Origin: Bacteroidota bacterium
GTDB taxonomy: Bacteria; Bacteroidota; Bacteroidia; M30B66
Assembly: GCA_947497195.1 (NCBI GenBank)
Contig: CANMGM010000165.1
Span: 1 to 5,723 of the forward strand
Length of the DNA: 5,723 bases
Direction of reading: 5' to 3'
Shown here piece after piece: positions 1-5,723 of the stretch. The translations under genes and the position numbers were made by a program. Positions within the stretch are counted from its first letter, which is position 1. Each line of letters begins with the position of its first letter. The notes below the pieces were generated by a model, which saw only the letters and a list, made by a program, of their open reading frames with translations, did no database searches and was not told the DNA's origin.

Positions 1-1
1 T

Positions 2-343
2 GTTGAGTCTGTTCATGATATTTCAGATGGTGGGTTGTTTGTAGCTTTAGCAGAATCGGGGTATTCGGGCCATCTGGGATTTGCCATTCATACACCTGAA
101 AACTTGCGCGGTGATGCATTCCTTTTTGGTGAAGCGCAAAGCAGAGCGATTGTTTCGGTTAATGCGGAAAAATTGGAAGTATTCCGAAATCTGGCTGCAA
201 TTGTTGATTTTCCGGTTCAAGAAATTGGTTTGGTAACGGAAGGTTTGGTGCGCGTTGATGATGTAGTGTATGGCGCAATTGATGAATTTAGTGCACTCAA
301 CGAAGCATCCATTTCATCTGCAATGAGCCATGCAGGCAGCTAA
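2..343 (+). CDS. purL: Phosphoribosylformylglycinamidine synthase subunit PurL, C-terminal part (5' end outside window)
   Basis: PurL is the ATP-dependent cytosolic subunit that converts FGAR to FGAM in de novo purine synthesis. It takes ammonia from the PurQ glutaminase, with PurS as linker. The frame is open from the left edge and gives 113 residues before TAA at 341-343. It begins with the family motif VHDISDGG, followed by LFVALAESG and then FGEAQSRAIVSV, the FGE..SR signature of the second AIRS-C domain. The protein ends soon after this domain with no glutamine amidotransferase domain. This points to the small (about 740-residue) PurL type, not the fused large enzyme of about 1,300 residues. 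An internal TTG at 35 is not the start, because the conserved motif lies upstream of it. The 3' end overlaps radC by 14 nt. The identification rests on motif recognition of the tail only; the N-terminal catalytic half cannot be judged. Confidence 0.92.
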   Translation, partial: VESVHDISDGGLFVALAESGYSGHLGFAIHTPENLRGDAFLFGEAQSRAIVSVNAEKLEVFRNLAAIVDFPVQEIGLVTEGLVRVDDVVYGAIDEFSALNEASISSAMSHAGS

Positions 344-1025
344 TCCCGGTTCAATTAAACATTGGAGCGCAGAAGAGCGGCCACGCGAAAAATTCAAGAC
401 ATTCGGTGCCGGTTCGTTGAGTGATGCCGAATTACTGGCAATTATTCTTGGCAGTGGAACAGCAAATTCGAGTGCTGTTGAGCTTGCATTTCAGGTTCTT
501 GAATCATCCAACTTTAATCTCGCCGAACTTGCGCAAAAGTCATTACTTCATTTGCAGCAGATTAAAGGAATAGGACAGGCGAGAAGCATGGTTATCGCTG
601 CAGCTATGGAACTTGGACGACGACGGCAGTTTGCAGAGATTCCCGAAAAGAATAAAATGACCAAGCCCAACGATTTTTATGCATTCATGAAAGGGCGATT
701 GGCGCATCTTCAACATGAAGAGTTTTGGGCATTGGCACTAAGCCGCTCGATGCGTGTTCTGGGGCTGAGGCGAATTTCTACAGGCGGCATCGCCGGTACG
801 GTAGCCGATATCCGCATTATTTTGGGATTCGCCCTCGAGATGAGCGCTTCTGCCTTGGCGGTTTTTCACAATCATCCGTCTGGTAATTTAACGCCAAGCG
901 AGGCCGATGTTAAATTGACGAAAACAATAAAGCAGGCAACGATTTGGATGAATATTGAATTTGTTGATCATTTGATTATTGGTGAAAATGGTTATTATAG
1001 CTTTGCAGAACATCAGATGCTGTGA
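330..1025 (+). CDS. radC: RadC family JAB/MPN+ domain protein
   Basis: The product is 231 residues, the usual RadC length. The N-terminus has the typical SIKHWSAEERPREKFKTFG opening and then SLSDAELLAIILGSG. A helix-hairpin-helix stretch follows at about residues 75-98 (LQQIKGIGQAR...AMELGRR), a type of motif that often binds DNA. The C-terminal half is the RadC-type JAB/MPN+ domain. It carries Glu at 130/131 (HEEFWALAL), the metal-site motif with H180, H182, S190 and D193 (HNHPSGNLTPSEAD), and a GENGYYSFAE tail common in Bacteroidota. All metal-ligand positions are kept, so a zinc metallohydrolase fold is likely. The cellular role is unsettled: the old link to DNA repair in E. coli was withdrawn, and the family is often tied to DNA uptake or mobile DNA. 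ATG 330 is the only sensible start because ATG 323 is in the purL frame. There is no Shine-Dalgarno, so translation is probably coupled to purL. Confidence 0.95.
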   Translation: MQAANPGSIKHWSAEERPREKFKTFGAGSLSDAELLAIILGSGTANSSAVELAFQVLESSNFNLAELAQKSLLHLQQIKGIGQARSMVIAAAMELGRRRQFAEIPEKNKMTKPNDFYAFMKGRLAHLQHEEFWALALSRSMRVLGLRRISTGGIAGTVADIRIILGFALEMSASALAVFHNHPSGNLTPSEADVKLTKTIKQATIWMNIEFVDHLIIGENGYYSFAEHQML

Positions 1026-2068
1026 AAAAAAATACAAATAACCGCCAACAGCAAATCCATCGAATCAGATCGAGCCGCGAAGAGGCAAGTGATCTGGATA
1101 AACTTTCTGAGGCCATACGAACCGGATCAAGAACAGCGCTATCTAAAGGAATTACACTCGTTGAAAGTTTGCGCGAAGAAGATCGACGCAGTGCTCAAGA
1201 TCTACTTGCTGTATTGCTTCCCTTTAGTGGCAATTCGATACGCATCGGCATATCGGGAGTTCCGGGCGCAGGGAAGAGTACATTTATCGAAGCATTTGGA
1301 TCGCTACTTTGTTCAATGGGTAGAAAGGTCGCTGTACTTGCCGTAGACCCGAGTTCTGAAATAGCTAAAGGAAGTATATTGGGTGATAAAACCCGGATGA
1401 ACGAGCTCGCCGCAAACGAAAAAGCATTCATCAGGCCAAGTCCCAGTGGAGGGAATCTTGGTGGAGTGGCACGACGAACGCGTGAAAGCATCTATCTCTG
1501 CGAAGCTGCAGGCTTTGATACAATTCTTGTTGAAACAGTTGGAGTTGGTCAAAATGAAACAGCGGTTCACCATATGGTCGATTTGTTTTTGCTTATTGCC
1601 CTTGCAGGCAGTGGTGATGAACTCCAAGGCATCAAACGAGGAATTACCGAGTTGGCCGATATTGTTTTGGTGAATAAAGCCGATGGAGAAAACCTTCCTC
1701 GAGCCAAAGCTGCCCGGCAGGACTTAATTAGAGCATTGCATTTTTTGCCAGAACGAGAGAATAAAGTGCCGGTGGAGGTTTTTCTGTGTTCCTCAATCGA
1801 AAAAACAGGATTGAGCGAAATTTGGCAAGCTATTGAAGGCCTTGAGAAAGCAAGCCGGCAATCCACCTTTTTCGAGTCGAACAGGAAGAAACAACTTGTA
1901 AGTTGGCTACACGATTCGCTCAAGGAAGAACTTTGGAACACATTTATGAAGCGTGATGGCATCGAAAAATTGTTACATCAATTCGAGGTTGATGTTTTGC
2001 AAATGAAATGTTCTGTTAACCACGCGGCTCTGGAGTTGATGCAGAAATTTAATTCAGGAGATAATTAA
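1022..2068 (+). CDS. meaB: MeaB/ArgK-family G3E P-loop GTPase, methylmalonyl-CoA mutase-associated
   Basis: The 348-residue product is full length for MeaB. This cytosolic GTPase gates cofactor loading and protects the adenosylcobalamin-dependent methylmalonyl-CoA mutase. Residues 25-70 form the usual helical lead-in (AITLVES-like, seen here as GITLVESLREEDRR). Walker A is GVPGAGKST (79-87). VLAVDPSS (105-112) carries the G3E Mg-site Asp, followed by GSILGDKTRM (117-126). The signature SPSGGNLGGVARRTRE lies at 140-155 and ETVGVGQNET at 171-180. GDELQGIKRGI follows at 198-208. The guanine-specificity motif NKAD is at 218-221 and the G5-like CSS at 256-258. The C-terminal helices would form the dimerisation arm. 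The start is GTG 1022, whose last bases overlap the radC TGA (GTGA); no Shine-Dalgarno is seen. No mutase gene (mutA/mutB or scpA) lies in the window, so the partner must be encoded elsewhere. Older annotations call such proteins ArgK. Confidence 0.95.
   Translation: MKKNTNNRQQQIHRIRSSREEASDLDKLSEAIRTGSRTALSKGITLVESLREEDRRSAQDLLAVLLPFSGNSIRIGISGVPGAGKSTFIEAFGSLLCSMGRKVAVLAVDPSSEIAKGSILGDKTRMNELAANEKAFIRPSPSGGNLGGVARRTRESIYLCEAAGFDTILVETVGVGQNETAVHHMVDLFLLIALAGSGDELQGIKRGITELADIVLVNKADGENLPRAKAARQDLIRALHFLPERENKVPVEVFLCSSIEKTGLSEIWQAIEGLEKASRQSTFFESNRKKQLVSWLHDSLKEELWNTFMKRDGIEKLLHQFEVDVLQMKCSVNHAALELMQKFNSGDN
2056..2060 (+). promoter_or_regulatory. Shine-Dalgarno AGGAG upstream of glpK
   Basis: AGGAG lies inside the last codons of meaB. 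It is the only strong Shine-Dalgarno-like site next to a start codon in this operon. Its 3' end is 7 nt from an ATG at 2068 but 15 nt from the glpK ATG at 2076. The distance is ideal for the first and long for the second. It could bring ribosomes to the junction, with glpK then reached by local re-initiation. In Bacteroidota a Shine-Dalgarno is often not needed, so the match could also be chance. Confidence 0.45.
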
Positions 2069-2100
2069 TGGTTGTATGCGTTCCAAGTCCTACATTTTAG
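2068..2100 (+). other. Possible 10-codon upstream minicistron overlapping the glpK start
   Basis: ATG 2068 overlaps the meaB stop (TAATG) and has a well-spaced AGGAG. It reads MVVCVPSPTF and stops at TAG 2098-2100. The frame differs from glpK, whose ATG lies inside it at 2076. It could be a real leader peptide, a trace of a shifted original glpK start, or chance. The sequence alone does not decide this. Confidence 0.2.
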
Positions 2101-3569
2101 CTATCGACCAAGGAACCACCAGTACCCGAAGCATTGTTATTGGGCGTGATGGTTTAATAGTGTCCTCTGCTCAGCTCCCCGTTAAGGCACAATTTCCCAA
2201 ACCTGGCCATGTATTGCAAGATCCTGATGAATTGCTGCTTTCGGTAGTGCAAACCATGCAAATGGCTATAAAGCAGGCCGGGATAGATGCATCAGAAATT
2301 GCAGCGGCGGGATTAACAAACCAACGAGAAACAACCATAGTTTGGGATATTCGAACGGGAAAGGCAATTTATCCCGCGATTGTTTGGCAAAGTCGCCAGT
2401 CGGCTGAAATTGTTGAGCGTTGGACCGAACGAATAGGAAAAGATGTTATTCGCGATGCAACTGGTTTGGTTCCCGATGCATATTTTTCTGCAAGTAAAAT
2501 AGCCTGGATTCTTGAACATATCGATGGCGCATCAGCGCTGGCCGAACAAGGTTATTTACGTTTTGGTACCGTTGATAGCTGGCTGCTGTGGCATTTTTCG
2601 GATCAGAAAATACACGCAACCGATACCACCAACGCATCGCGCACGATGTTATTGAATATCGACACCTTATTGTGGGATGAGTCGCTAGGCCAGGCAATGG
2701 GAATACCGGCTCAGATTCTGCCCAAAATAAACCCATCGGTATACAATCACGGAAACATTCCCGCCAAAATGATAGGCAGTGATGTTCCACTTCTGGCCAT
2801 TGCCGGCGACCAACATGCTGCTTTATTCGGACAGGCATGTTTTATGCCTGGAATGGTTAAAAATACCTATGGAACGGGATGTTTTATGCTGATGCATACA
2901 GGTGAAAAACGTGTTAAAACAGCAAGCGGATTGTTAAGTACATTGGCATGGACAACCGAGGATTCCGTTTGCTATGCACTCGAAGGAAGTGTTTTTGTGG
3001 CAGGTTCGGCGGTACAATGGCTTCGGGATGCGATGGGATTGATAAAGTCATCGGATGAAGTTGAGCAGCTTGCGAAATCTGTAGACGACAATGGGGGTGT
3101 TTATGTTGTTCCTGCATTTACAGGACTCGGAGCGCCCTATTGGGACCAGGAAGCAAGGGGGGCAATTTTAGGTTTAACGCGTGGAAGTACGCATGCACAT
3201 GTGTCGCGTGCTGTACTTGAATCGTTGGCCTATCAGACACGCGACGTAATGGAACTGATGTCGGCAGCGTCGGGCATCCCGGTGCTCAATTTAAGGGTAG
3301 ATGGTGGTGCCGCCAACAACAATTGGTTGATGCAATTTCAGGCCAACCAGTTGCAATGCGAAGTATCTCGTCCGGTTTACACCGAATCGACGGTGTTGGG
3401 AGTTGCATACATGGCAGGTTTAAAGGCCGGATTATGGTCGGGCTTGGATGAGGTCGCATCACTTCGTAAAACTGATGCTGTATTTCGTCCCGAATTAAAT
3501 CGTGAAAATGCTGATATAACCTATAATCGATGGAAAATTGCTGTAGCGGCATGCAGGCTGTTCAGATAG
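2076..3569 (+). CDS. glpK: Glycerol kinase
   Basis: GlpK phosphorylates glycerol with ATP to sn-glycerol-3-phosphate in the cytosol. The 497-residue length matches the family. The first FGGY domain starts with the phosphate-binding ILAIDQGTTSTRS (D11). Glycerol-contact residues match E. coli R83/E84/W103/Y135/D245: R84 and E85 in TNQRETT, W104 in AIVWQSR, Y136 in DAYFSASK and D245 in AGDQHAALFGQ. FGGY signature 1 is at 136-148 (YFSASKIAWILEH). The second, ATP-side domain shows TYGTGCFML (264-272), VVPAFTGLGAPYW (344-356) and signature 2 around 408-432 (VDGGAANNNWLMQFQ). ATG 2076 gives the expected short N-terminus. Allosteric elements are missing: there is no GGTR-like fructose-1,6-bisphosphate loop near 229-236, and the activating His of Gram-positive enzymes is replaced by about K231. 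No glpF or glpD is adjacent. It lies 7 nt after meaB. Confidence 0.97.
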   Translation: MRSKSYILAIDQGTTSTRSIVIGRDGLIVSSAQLPVKAQFPKPGHVLQDPDELLLSVVQTMQMAIKQAGIDASEIAAAGLTNQRETTIVWDIRTGKAIYPAIVWQSRQSAEIVERWTERIGKDVIRDATGLVPDAYFSASKIAWILEHIDGASALAEQGYLRFGTVDSWLLWHFSDQKIHATDTTNASRTMLLNIDTLLWDESLGQAMGIPAQILPKINPSVYNHGNIPAKMIGSDVPLLAIAGDQHAALFGQACFMPGMVKNTYGTGCFMLMHTGEKRVKTASGLLSTLAWTTEDSVCYALEGSVFVAGSAVQWLRDAMGLIKSSDEVEQLAKSVDDNGGVYVVPAFTGLGAPYWDQEARGAILGLTRGSTHAHVSRAVLESLAYQTRDVMELMSAASGIPVLNLRVDGGAANNNWLMQFQANQLQCEVSRPVYTESTVLGVAYMAGLKAGLWSGLDEVASLRKTDAVFRPELNRENADITYNRWKIAVAACRLFR

Positions 3570-3610
3570 TTTGCATAGTTGCAGCTCGAAATAATTAATT
3601 TAGCGCCCCA

Positions 3611-5440
3611 ATGTGTGGAATTCACGGATTAATTGATTCTTCCCTAAACAGCGATCAGGTTGGTCATGTTTTGCATCAGATGGCAGGCGCAACCGCACAC
3701 CGCGGTCCTGATTTTACGGGTTTTTATACCCAGGATGGAGCAGGTTTAGCTCATAATAGGCTTAGTATTATAGATTTAAGTAGCGATGGCAACCAGCCAA
3801 TGGCGCGGGGCATTTATAGTATTGTTTTCAACGGAGAGGTTTACAATTATCTTGAAATTAAAAAAGAACTTGAAGTGCTAGGCGTATCATTTTCGAGTCA
3901 TTCCGATACTGAAGTGGTACTGGCATCCTATATACAATGGGGCGCTTCGTGTGTGAATCGTTTTGTTGGAATGTGGGCATTTGCGATTTACAACAGGCAA
4001 AGTGGCAAACTATTTTGTTCGCGCGATCGCTTTGGCATCAAGCCATTTTATTACATTCACAGTGGTTCGAAATTTTATTTTGCTTCGGAGGTGAAGGCCT
4101 TGCGCCAAACAGGGGTTTTTCGAAATTCACTTAATGAGGAGCAGGTAAAACGTTTTGTACAATTGGGCTGGATTGCTTATCGCTCAGAAACAATGTACGC
4201 CGAAGTTCAGCAATTACAGGCCGCATGTTGTTTAACGTTTGAGAATGGAAATGTTGTAGAGAATCAATATTGGGAAATTCCCCATGAGTTTACATCCATT
4301 TCCGACCGAGAAGCCATCGACGCCTTCAGTGCCTTGTTCACGAACAGCCTGAAACTTCATATTCGAAGTGATGTTCGTATTGGTGCCACCCTGAGCGGAG
4401 GAATAGACAGTTCATCAATTGTTTCGGCCTTGCTGCAGCGCCGAATAGCTCATGAAATAGAAACATTTACAGTGTTTTATGACAGAAAAGGCGAAATAGA
4501 TGAGCGCCCATTTGTTAATGAACTTGTTCAGAAATACGGCAATCAGCTAAAAGCAAACTACTTGAATCCGAACACAGAAGATGTCGTTTCGGAATTGGAT
4601 CGGTTTACCCATCACCAGGATTTTCCGATTCCGGGTTCTTCGCCTATTTCGCAATACTTCATCATGAAGGAAATTGCCAAATCGGGAATCAAGGTTATTT
4701 TAAGTGGCCAAGGCGCCGACGATTATCTGGGAGGGTATATGCATGCATATTATCGTTTGTATGGTTCGTATTTAAAACGATTGCGTTTTGGGAAAGCAAT
4801 GCGTGAAGCCAGTTATCAGATTAAGTATCAGAAAGGCGATTTAGGGCATTGGCAGAATGTGATGAAAAAATCACTTGCGGGTTTACTGTTTGATGAGAAT
4901 AAGTTGATTGCATTGGAATTTCGTCGCGGCAATGCGTTTGTGTGTGAAAATGATCGGTTCGGAATCGATTATGCCATAAAGAATTCCGAAAAAGTAAATG
5001 CCCAACACGAAGCCATGATGCTTTACAGTAATCTTCCGTCATTGCTGCATTACGAAGACCGCAATTCGATGGCTTTCTCTATAGAAAGTCGTGTGCCGTT
5101 CCTCGATCATAGATTGGTTGAATTTGGATTTAGATTGCGTCCTGAATTTAAAATTCGCGATGGAATGACCAAATGGATTTTGCGTGAATCGGTTGCGGAT
5201 GCATTGCCGTTAAAAATTAAAAACCGAACCGATAAGGTTGCATTTGTGACCCCGGGCGAGAGCAAATGGTTGCGAAACGAGCTTTCGTTTTTAACGAAAA
5301 TAGACAAAGCTGGTTTGCCGTTTATTCGTTTTGATAAAGCGCAAGAATTGCTTGAATCGTTTCGAAATGGGGATAATCGCAACGCAAAGCTTGCATGGCG
5401 TATAGCGTATCTTAATTATTGGGTGAAAAATTTTGTATAG
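3611..5440 (+). CDS. asnB: Asparagine synthase (glutamine-hydrolysing) family amidotransferase
   Basis: This 609-residue class II amidotransferase hydrolyses glutamine and passes ammonia to a substrate carboxylate activated as an AMP ester, typically aspartate to asparagine. The N-terminal glutaminase domain (about 2-215) has the nucleophile C2 in MCGI, which fixes the start at ATG 3611. It also has R50 (HNRLSIIDL), NGE at 74-76 and D99 (SHSDTE). The synthetase domain (about 235-600) has the PP-loop LSGGIDSS (261-268), the loop SGQGADDYLGGY (365-376) and the conserved stretch LLHYEDRNSMAFSIESRVPF (478-497). The tail has DKVAFVTPGESKW, typical of the roughly 600-residue subgroup often found in surface-polysaccharide loci. 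The position of E. coli Glu348 is Gln367 and the usual GADE is GADD. The substrate could therefore be other than aspartate. There is no Shine-Dalgarno; the leader before the ATG is A/T-rich. It lies 41 nt after glpK. Confidence 0.93.
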   Translation: MCGIHGLIDSSLNSDQVGHVLHQMAGATAHRGPDFTGFYTQDGAGLAHNRLSIIDLSSDGNQPMARGIYSIVFNGEVYNYLEIKKELEVLGVSFSSHSDTEVVLASYIQWGASCVNRFVGMWAFAIYNRQSGKLFCSRDRFGIKPFYYIHSGSKFYFASEVKALRQTGVFRNSLNEEQVKRFVQLGWIAYRSETMYAEVQQLQAACCLTFENGNVVENQYWEIPHEFTSISDREAIDAFSALFTNSLKLHIRSDVRIGATLSGGIDSSSIVSALLQRRIAHEIETFTVFYDRKGEIDERPFVNELVQKYGNQLKANYLNPNTEDVVSELDRFTHHQDFPIPGSSPISQYFIMKEIAKSGIKVILSGQGADDYLGGYMHAYYRLYGSYLKRLRFGKAMREASYQIKYQKGDLGHWQNVMKKSLAGLLFDENKLIALEFRRGNAFVCENDRFGIDYAIKNSEKVNAQHEAMMLYSNLPSLLHYEDRNSMAFSIESRVPFLDHRLVEFGFRLRPEFKIRDGMTKWILRESVADALPLKIKNRTDKVAFVTPGESKWLRNELSFLTKIDKAGLPFIRFDKAQELLESFRNGDNRNAKLAWRIAYLNYWVKNFV

Positions 5441-5486
5441 GTGAGTTTTTACTGGAATGGGTATTTCTGGTAGTTTGGATAGCGTG

Positions 5487-5506
5487 ATATTGGTCGTTCC
5501 CAATAT
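5487..5506 (+). terminator. Inverted repeat after asnB, possible 3'-end hairpin without a U-tract
   Basis: ATATTGG and CCAATAT form a perfect 7-bp stem around the 6-nt loop TCGTTC, and a G-U pair could extend the base. It starts 46 nt after the asnB stop, a natural place for a transcript 3' end. No run of T follows on either strand and the stem is A/T-rich, so it does not look like a standard intrinsic terminator. It might instead stabilise a processed 3' end or bind a regulator. Confidence 0.3.
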
Positions 5507-5530
5507 TCGCATGAAATCTTATATGAATTG

Positions 5531-5561
5531 TTGAGTTTAGAACCCGTTTATCTATTATTTG
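5531..5561 (+). promoter_or_regulatory. Weak candidate Bacteroidota-type promoter
   Basis: TTG at 5531-5533 is followed after 19 nt by TATTATTTG (5553-5561). This resembles the Bacteroidota TTTG / TAnnTTTG promoter but has one extra base inside the -7 element. If real, transcription would start near 5568 and give a leader of roughly 115 nt before ATG 5683. In A/T-rich DNA such a match is easily chance. Confidence 0.2.
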
Positions 5562-5630
5562 TTTCGATTTCATTGGGGTCCACCACTCCTCCTCCCCGAG
5601 GTCAAGTTACGAAACAAGTCAGGTAGTAGT

Positions 5631-5650
5631 CGTTTATAAACGTTTAAAAA
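5631..5650. repeat. Tandem 10-bp repeat forming overlapping palindromes
   Basis: CGTTTATAAA is followed directly by CGTTTAAAAA, two 10-bp units differing at one base, and a third unit seems to begin with CGG. The array contains the perfect 12-bp palindrome CGTTTATAAACG (5631-5642) and the overlapping 10-bp palindrome TAAACGTTTA (5637-5646). A related CGTTTT recurs at 5675-5680. The spacing of about one helical turn fits a protein-binding site on one DNA face. The repeat itself is certain; an operator role is inference. Confidence 0.5.
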
Positions 5651-5682
5651 CGGATAGCCGTAATGGCTTGATAACGTTTTAG

Positions 5683-5723
5683 ATGCAATTATCGTTCATT
5701 ATCACTGCCGGGTTTTACAATAA
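5683..5723 (+). CDS. Possible 5' end of the next gene (cut by window edge)
   Basis: ATG 5683 opens a frame of 13 codons, MQLSFIITAGFYN, that runs off the right edge. The final TAA of the window is out of frame. The start is hydrophobic, which would fit either the first beta strand of a Rossmann-like enzyme such as a glycosyltransferase or the beginning of a membrane segment. No Shine-Dalgarno precedes it. Thirteen open codons are often chance, so this is only a pointer for whoever has the next bases. Confidence 0.2.
   Translation, partial: MQLSFIITAGFYN

Larger units (their letters stand above)
5441..5723 (+). other. Intergenic region downstream of asnB
   Basis: This 283-nt stretch holds no convincing complete gene on either strand. 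It contains an inverted repeat at 5487-5506, a GC-rich pyrimidine tract at about 5579-5597, a tandem 10-bp A/T repeat at 5631-5650, a small inverted repeat AGCC/GGCT at 5656-5668, and a short direct repeat of ATTATC at 5688 and 5698. The frame 5457-5534 encodes only 25 residues. Two other + frames (about 5483-5626 and 5527-5682) are open but lack an ATG or GTG start. The region probably ends the asnB transcript and carries the leader of the next gene, which lies mostly beyond the window. Confidence 0.6.

Noticed and set aside
35..343. A complete small gene starting at TTG 35
   Set aside because: The conserved PurL motif VHDISDGG is in frame upstream of 35, so this is the tail of a longer gene cut by the window edge.
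1195..1962. Several open frames of about 100-130 codons antisense to meaB
   Set aside because: They lie entirely opposite a gene with complete GTPase motifs and have no recognisable domains. They are coding shadows.
2446..2838. 130-codon antisense open frame within glpK
   Set aside because: It is fully covered by well-conserved glpK sequence, and the peptide looks like reverse-strand noise.
3567..3603. Possible promoter for asnB: TAGTTTG at 3567-3573 or TAATTTAG at 3596-3603
   Set aside because: Each misses the TAnnTTTG consensus by a base or by spacing, and no upstream TTTG lies at the right distance. The second would leave almost no leader. An internal promoter is possible but not supported.
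5412..5573. 53-residue open frame on the - strand starting at ATG 5573, with GGAGGAGGAG upstream
   Set aside because: The Shine-Dalgarno-like run is about 12 nt away, the frame overlaps the 3' end of asnB, and the peptide has no recognisable fold, signal or family feature. Chance is the simpler reading.
5671..5703. GATAACG and CGTTCATTATC as mobile-element ends or an integron attC site
   Set aside because: The inverted match is short and imperfect, there is no core-site pair or transposase, and no flanking target duplication is seen.
1..5723. CRISPR arrays, tRNA or rRNA genes, and defence or toxin-antitoxin modules
   Set aside because: No spaced repeats, cloverleaf, rRNA-like segments or matching protein motifs were seen. 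The coding space is filled by five recognisable genes.

Overview
The window reads as a piece of a bacterial chromosome, most likely from a member of the Bacteroidota. Four things point that way: the RadC and AsnB sequence style (for example RadC ending in GENGYYSFAEHQML, and the SGQGAD loop in AsnB), a moderate A+T-leaning composition, start codons that mostly lack a Shine-Dalgarno sequence, and A/T-rich start contexts. This assignment is by eye and from memory of these families.

Every convincing gene is on the + strand and tightly packed. In order they are the C-terminal end of purL (2-343, cut by the window edge), radC (330-1025, overlapping purL by 14 nt), meaB (1022-2068, GTG start in a GTGA overlap with the radC stop), glpK (2076-3569, 7 nt after meaB) and an asnB-family glutamine-dependent amidotransferase (3611-5440, 41 nt after glpK). 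The overlaps and short gaps make purL-radC-meaB-glpK a likely single transcript. asnB may belong to it or have its own promoter. The products do not form one pathway: purine synthesis, a JAB/MPN+ domain protein, a GTPase chaperone for a B12-dependent mutase, glycerol phosphorylation and amide transfer from glutamine. This is best read as a housekeeping cluster, not a dedicated system.

The last 283 nt (5441-5723) hold no convincing complete gene. They contain a 7-bp perfect inverted repeat just after asnB, a pyrimidine-rich GC-rich block, a tandem 10-bp A/T repeat that forms palindromes, and an ATG at 5683 whose frame stays open to the window edge. A new gene may start there.

I found no clear new multi-gene system. 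The points most worth checking are: the only good Shine-Dalgarno in the operon is placed for an out-of-frame 10-codon reading frame instead of the glpK start; the AsnB-like protein has Gln where the catalytic Glu348 of E. coli AsnB lies; GlpK lacks the known regulatory residues; and the palindromic repeats sit in the 3' intergenic region.
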